Positions 12,350 to 15,346 of a stretch of DNA of 15,346 nucleotides are shown here, piece by piece; the first letter of the stretch is position 1, and each line of letters begins with the position of its first letter. This DNA comes from JALYIM01 sp040003205 (lineage in GTDB: Bacteria; Acidobacteriota; Terriglobia; Terriglobales; Acidobacteriaceae): the NCBI GenBank assembly GCA_040003205.1, contig JBDUDA010000044.1, positions 1 to 15,346 of the forward strand. Direction: 5' to 3'. The position numbers were made by a program, and so were the translations under genes. The notes under the pieces were generated by a model. The model was not told where the DNA came from. It did not search any database and saw only the letters and a program-made list of their open reading frames with translations.

Positions 12350-15346
12350 TGAGCGTTTCTTCCCCATTCATACGACGGCCGATCGGGACTTCACTCCTGA
12401 CGTTCGCATTACTTTTGTCTGGAGGCCTGGCATTCACCGCCTTGCCAGTTGCGCCGCTTCCACAAGTTGAATTTCCAGTGATTCAGGTGGGTGCCGCATT
12501 GCCGGGCGCAAGTCCGGAAACCATGGCCTCTGCCGTGGCAACGCCACTCGAGCGGCAATTCGGACGCATCGCAGGCGTGAACCAAATGACGTCCACCAGT
12601 CAAATGGGTTCGACCAGCATCGTTCTGCAATTTGACTTGAGTCGCAATATTGATGCCGCGGGCCGCGACGTGCAGGCTGCCATCAATGCCGCGCGCAGCC
12701 AGTTGCCATCCTATTTACCAGGAAATCCTACCTATCGGAAGATGAACCCAGCGGACGCCCCCATTCTCATTTTCGCGCTGACGTCGGATACGATTACGCT
12801 GCCGCGCATGTACGACGCGGCCGATTCGATACTGGCGCAAAAATTATCGCAGGTCGAGGGTGTAGGACAAGTCTTCGTGGGTGGAGGCGCGCGTCCGGCC
12901 GTGCGCGCGGAATTAAATCCTCTAATGTTGAATAAGCTGGGGATTGGTTTGGCACAGGTACGGACCGCGTTGGGGGCGGCGAATGCGAATAAACCAAAAG
13001 GCCAATTAGCAGACGATACGGGTGCCTGGTCCATTCAAAACAATGATCAGTTAACGTACTCGGAGCAGTACCGTTCGATTATCGTCGCTTACAACAATGG
13101 CGCAGCGGTCCGGCTGGGCGATGTCGCCGATGTGCAGGATTCCGTGGAAGACACGCACAACGTCGGCTTGGCCAACGGAAAGCCTGCGGTGTTGTTGATT
13201 GTTTCGCGTCAGCCCGGAGCCAACATTATCGCAACGGTGGACCGGGTGCGCGCGATGGTACCGGCTCTACAAGCCTCCATCTCTCCGGCGATCAATCTGC
13301 GCATCGTGCTTGATCGCACTGTTACAGTGCGCGCTTCCGTCCACGATATTGAAGTGACGCTGATGCTCTCAATCGTGCTTGTGATTCTGGTTGTGTTTCT
13401 TTTCCTGCGGACGGTGCGCGCTACTTTGATTCCCAGCGTTGCGGTCCCCCTATCTCTGGTGGGAACCTTTGGTGTGATGTATCTGCTGGGCTACAGCCTC
13501 GACAATCTCTCGTTGATGGCTCTGGCGATTTCAACCGGGTTCGTCGTGGATGACGCCATTGTCGTTCTCGAAAACATTACCCGATATCTGGAAAAAGGAA
13601 TGCAGCCATTGCAGGCAGCATTCCGCGGCGCTCGCGAGATCGGTTTTACTGTTCTTTCCATGAGCACGTCGCTGGTCGCCGTGTTCATTCCGATTTTATT
13701 GATGGGCGGAATCGTTGGCCGGCTATTCCGCGAGTTTGCGGTGACCCTGAGCATTGCGATAACTGTCTCGCTGCTGGTATCGCTTACTACTACTCCAACC
13801 ATGTGCGCAAAGATTCTGAAGCCACTGGGAAATGAAAAGCACGGGCGCCTCTATCGCTGGAACGAACGCGCGTTCAACAGAGTCCTGCGCGTGTACGAAG
13901 GTAGCTTGGATTTTGTGTTACGCCATCAATTTGTGACTCTATTAGTCACTGTGGCGACTGCGGGGCTCACGGTCTATCTTTACGTCGCAGTACCGAAAGG
14001 TTTCTTTCCTCAGCAGGATACGGGTCGCTTGATGGGAATGGTGCAGGCGTCTCAGGACATTTCCTTCGAGTCCATGGCGACGAAAATGAACCAGTTCGTA
14101 GACATTGCTGGGAAGGATCCCGCTGTAGAAAACGTGATCGGCTTTGCCGGGGGAAACACGGCAATGAATCAAGGACGGATGTTTTTTACATTGAAGCCCC
14201 TTTCCGAGAGAAAGATCACCGCGGATCAGGTCATAGGCCGGCTGCGCTCGAAACTCAGTGTCGTCCCCGGCGCGACTCTTTTCATGCAATCGGCGCAGGA
14301 CTTGACTATCGGGGGCAGGCAAAGTCAGGCGCAATATCAATACACGTTGCAGGGCGCGGACCTCAGCGAACTGAATACCTGGGCCCCGCGATTGCTTCAG
14401 AAGCTGCGCACGCTAACGGAATTGCGAGACGTGAATGCCGATCAACAGAGTAAGGGGTTACAGACGAATGTCATTATTGATCGCGATACCGCATCGCGGC
14501 TTGGCGTTAATTCGCAGGACATTGACAATTCTCTCTACGACGCATTCGGACAACGGCAGGTTTCAACGATCTATAAAGAATTGAACCAGTATCACGTAGT
14601 GATGGAAGTGGATCCAAGGTTCCAGCAGACTCCTGAGGCACTGCAATCCGTCTACGTGAAATCCTCCCAGGGTTCGATGGTTCCGTTATCAACTTTTAGT
14701 CACTTCGGTCCCGATGACACCGCCCTGGCAGTAAACCATCAGGGACAATTTCCCTCCGCTACATTGTCGTTCAATCTAGCTCCCGGAGTGTCCCTGGGTA
14801 AAGCCACCGAGGTTATAGAGTCGGCGGAACGCGAGCTGGGGTTCCCCGGCACTATTCATGCCAGCTTTCAAGGAACCGCAGCAGCTTTCCAAAGCTCGCT
14901 CGCAAGCGAGCCCATCTTAATTCTGGCGGCTCTTGCCAGTGTCTACATCGTCCTGGGCGTGCTCTACGAGAGTTACATTCACCCGATAACAATCTTGTCC
15001 ACCCTGCCATCTGCTGGAGTAGGCGCCCTGCTTGCATTGTTGCTGACGCATAACGAACTCAATGTCATCGGAATGATTGGCATCATACTGCTGATTGGAA
15101 TCGTGAAGAAGAATGCCATCATGATGATCGACTTCGCGCTCGAAGCTGAGCGGATCGAAGGCAAATCACCTTTGGAAGCGATTCGCGAAGCTTGTTTGCT
15201 GCGTTTTCGTCCCATCATCATGACCACGATGGCCGCGCTCCTTGGCGGATTGCCTTTGGCTTTGGGAACTGGCACCGGCTCCGAGCTTCGGCAACCGCTG
15301 GGGATCACCATCGTTGGCGGCCTCATCTTCAGTCAGGCCCTTACAC
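12349..15346 (+). CDS. mdtC: RND efflux pump subunit (MdtC-like), 3' end outside window
   Basis: Second RND pump, paralogous to the one just upstream. The frame is open from ATG 12349 to the window edge: 999 codons, with perhaps 30-60 missing. It opens with SPFIRRPIGTSLLTFALLLS. TM4 reads STGFVVDDAIVVLENI with Asp401/Asp402, at the same residue numbers as in the first pump. TM10 reads GIVKKNAIMMIDFALE with Lys921. The last visible residues are GITIVGGLIFSQALT, the start of the final membrane helix. Similarity to the first pump extends to DNA, with identical stretches such as 17 bases around TTGAACCAGTATCACGT, pointing to tandem duplication. The ATG overlaps the preceding stop by one base (TGATG). 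All proton-relay residues that I can check are present, so it looks functional. Confidence 0.93.
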   Translation, partial: MSVSSPFIRRPIGTSLLTFALLLSGGLAFTALPVAPLPQVEFPVIQVGAALPGASPETMASAVATPLERQFGRIAGVNQMTSTSQMGSTSIVLQFDLSRNIDAAGRDVQAAINAARSQLPSYLPGNPTYRKMNPADAPILIFALTSDTITLPRMYDAADSILAQKLSQVEGVGQVFVGGGARPAVRAELNPLMLNKLGIGLAQVRTALGAANANKPKGQLADDTGAWSIQNNDQLTYSEQYRSIIVAYNNGAAVRLGDVADVQDSVEDTHNVGLANGKPAVLLIVSRQPGANIIATVDRVRAMVPALQASISPAINLRIVLDRTVTVRASVHDIEVTLMLSIVLVILVVFLFLRTVRATLIPSVAVPLSLVGTFGVMYLLGYSLDNLSLMALAISTGFVVDDAIVVLENITRYLEKGMQPLQAAFRGAREIGFTVLSMSTSLVAVFIPILLMGGIVGRLFREFAVTLSIAITVSLLVSLTTTPTMCAKILKPLGNEKHGRLYRWNERAFNRVLRVYEGSLDFVLRHQFVTLLVTVATAGLTVYLYVAVPKGFFPQQDTGRLMGMVQASQDISFESMATKMNQFVDIAGKDPAVENVIGFAGGNTAMNQGRMFFTLKPLSERKITADQVIGRLRSKLSVVPGATLFMQSAQDLTIGGRQSQAQYQYTLQGADLSELNTWAPRLLQKLRTLTELRDVNADQQSKGLQTNVIIDRDTASRLGVNSQDIDNSLYDAFGQRQVSTIYKELNQYHVVMEVDPRFQQTPEALQSVYVKSSQGSMVPLSTFSHFGPDDTALAVNHQGQFPSATLSFNLAPGVSLGKATEVIESAERELGFPGTIHASFQGTAAAFQSSLASEPILILAALASVYIVLGVLYESYIHPITILSTLPSAGVGALLALLLTHNELNVIGMIGIILLIGIVKKNAIMMIDFALEAERIEGKSPLEAIREACLLRFRPIIMTTMAALLGGLPLALGTGTGSELRQPLGITIVGGLIFSQALT

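Noticed and set aside
1..15346. tRNA or rRNA genes, CRISPR arrays, insertion sequences, toxin-antitoxin or defence genes.
   Set aside because: No regularly spaced repeats, cloverleaf-like segments, transposase motifs or defence-family motifs were seen on either strand.

Overview
The window reads as a bacterial chromosome segment of moderate GC, most likely from an Acidobacteriota (Terriglobia / Koribacter-like) soil organism. The support is indirect: protein style throughout, a palindromic intergenic element whose false translation gives the 'CHPERSEGS' string that I recall from acidobacterial genomes, and a MdtABC-type RND cluster. No RNA genes, CRISPR arrays or insertion sequences were seen.

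Region 1 (1-801, minus strand) is the classic translation / RNA-decay pair rpsO (ribosomal protein S15) followed by pnp (PNPase, only its first 55 codons). Their 224-base spacer holds overlapping, mutually exclusive inverted repeats that look like a pnp leader.

Region 2 (802-3936, plus strand) holds a 544-residue membrane protein (N-terminal zinc ribbon, an unusual 8 x 5-residue tandem repeat, one membrane helix, Sel1-like C-terminus). It is followed by a translationally coupled ECF sigma factor and RskA-type anti-sigma factor. A 206-base convergent spacer (3937-4142) contains three diverged copies of a REP-like palindromic element.

Region 3 (4143-7638, minus strand) is a probable operon of a COG3375-type GNAT acetyltransferase with an atypical acetyl-CoA loop and an in-frame insertion, a DCC1/DUF393 thiol-oxidoreductase-like gene broken by a one-base frameshift, and acs (acetyl-CoA synthetase). 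The broken gene stays open in the acs frame and creates a false 887-codon fusion; the true acs start is fixed by a strong ribosome binding site at 6119.

Region 4 (7639-15346, plus strand) is a MdtABC-like drug or metabolite efflux operon: a lipoprotein membrane-fusion adaptor and two paralogous RND pumps joined by 1-4 base start/stop overlaps. The second pump is cut by the window edge. No outer-membrane channel or dedicated regulator is visible.

I did not find a clear new defence or mobile system. The points most worth a second look are the frameshifted DCC gene, the modified GNAT beside acs, the pentameric repeat in the zinc-ribbon/Sel1 protein, the REP-like cluster and the rpsO-pnp leader.
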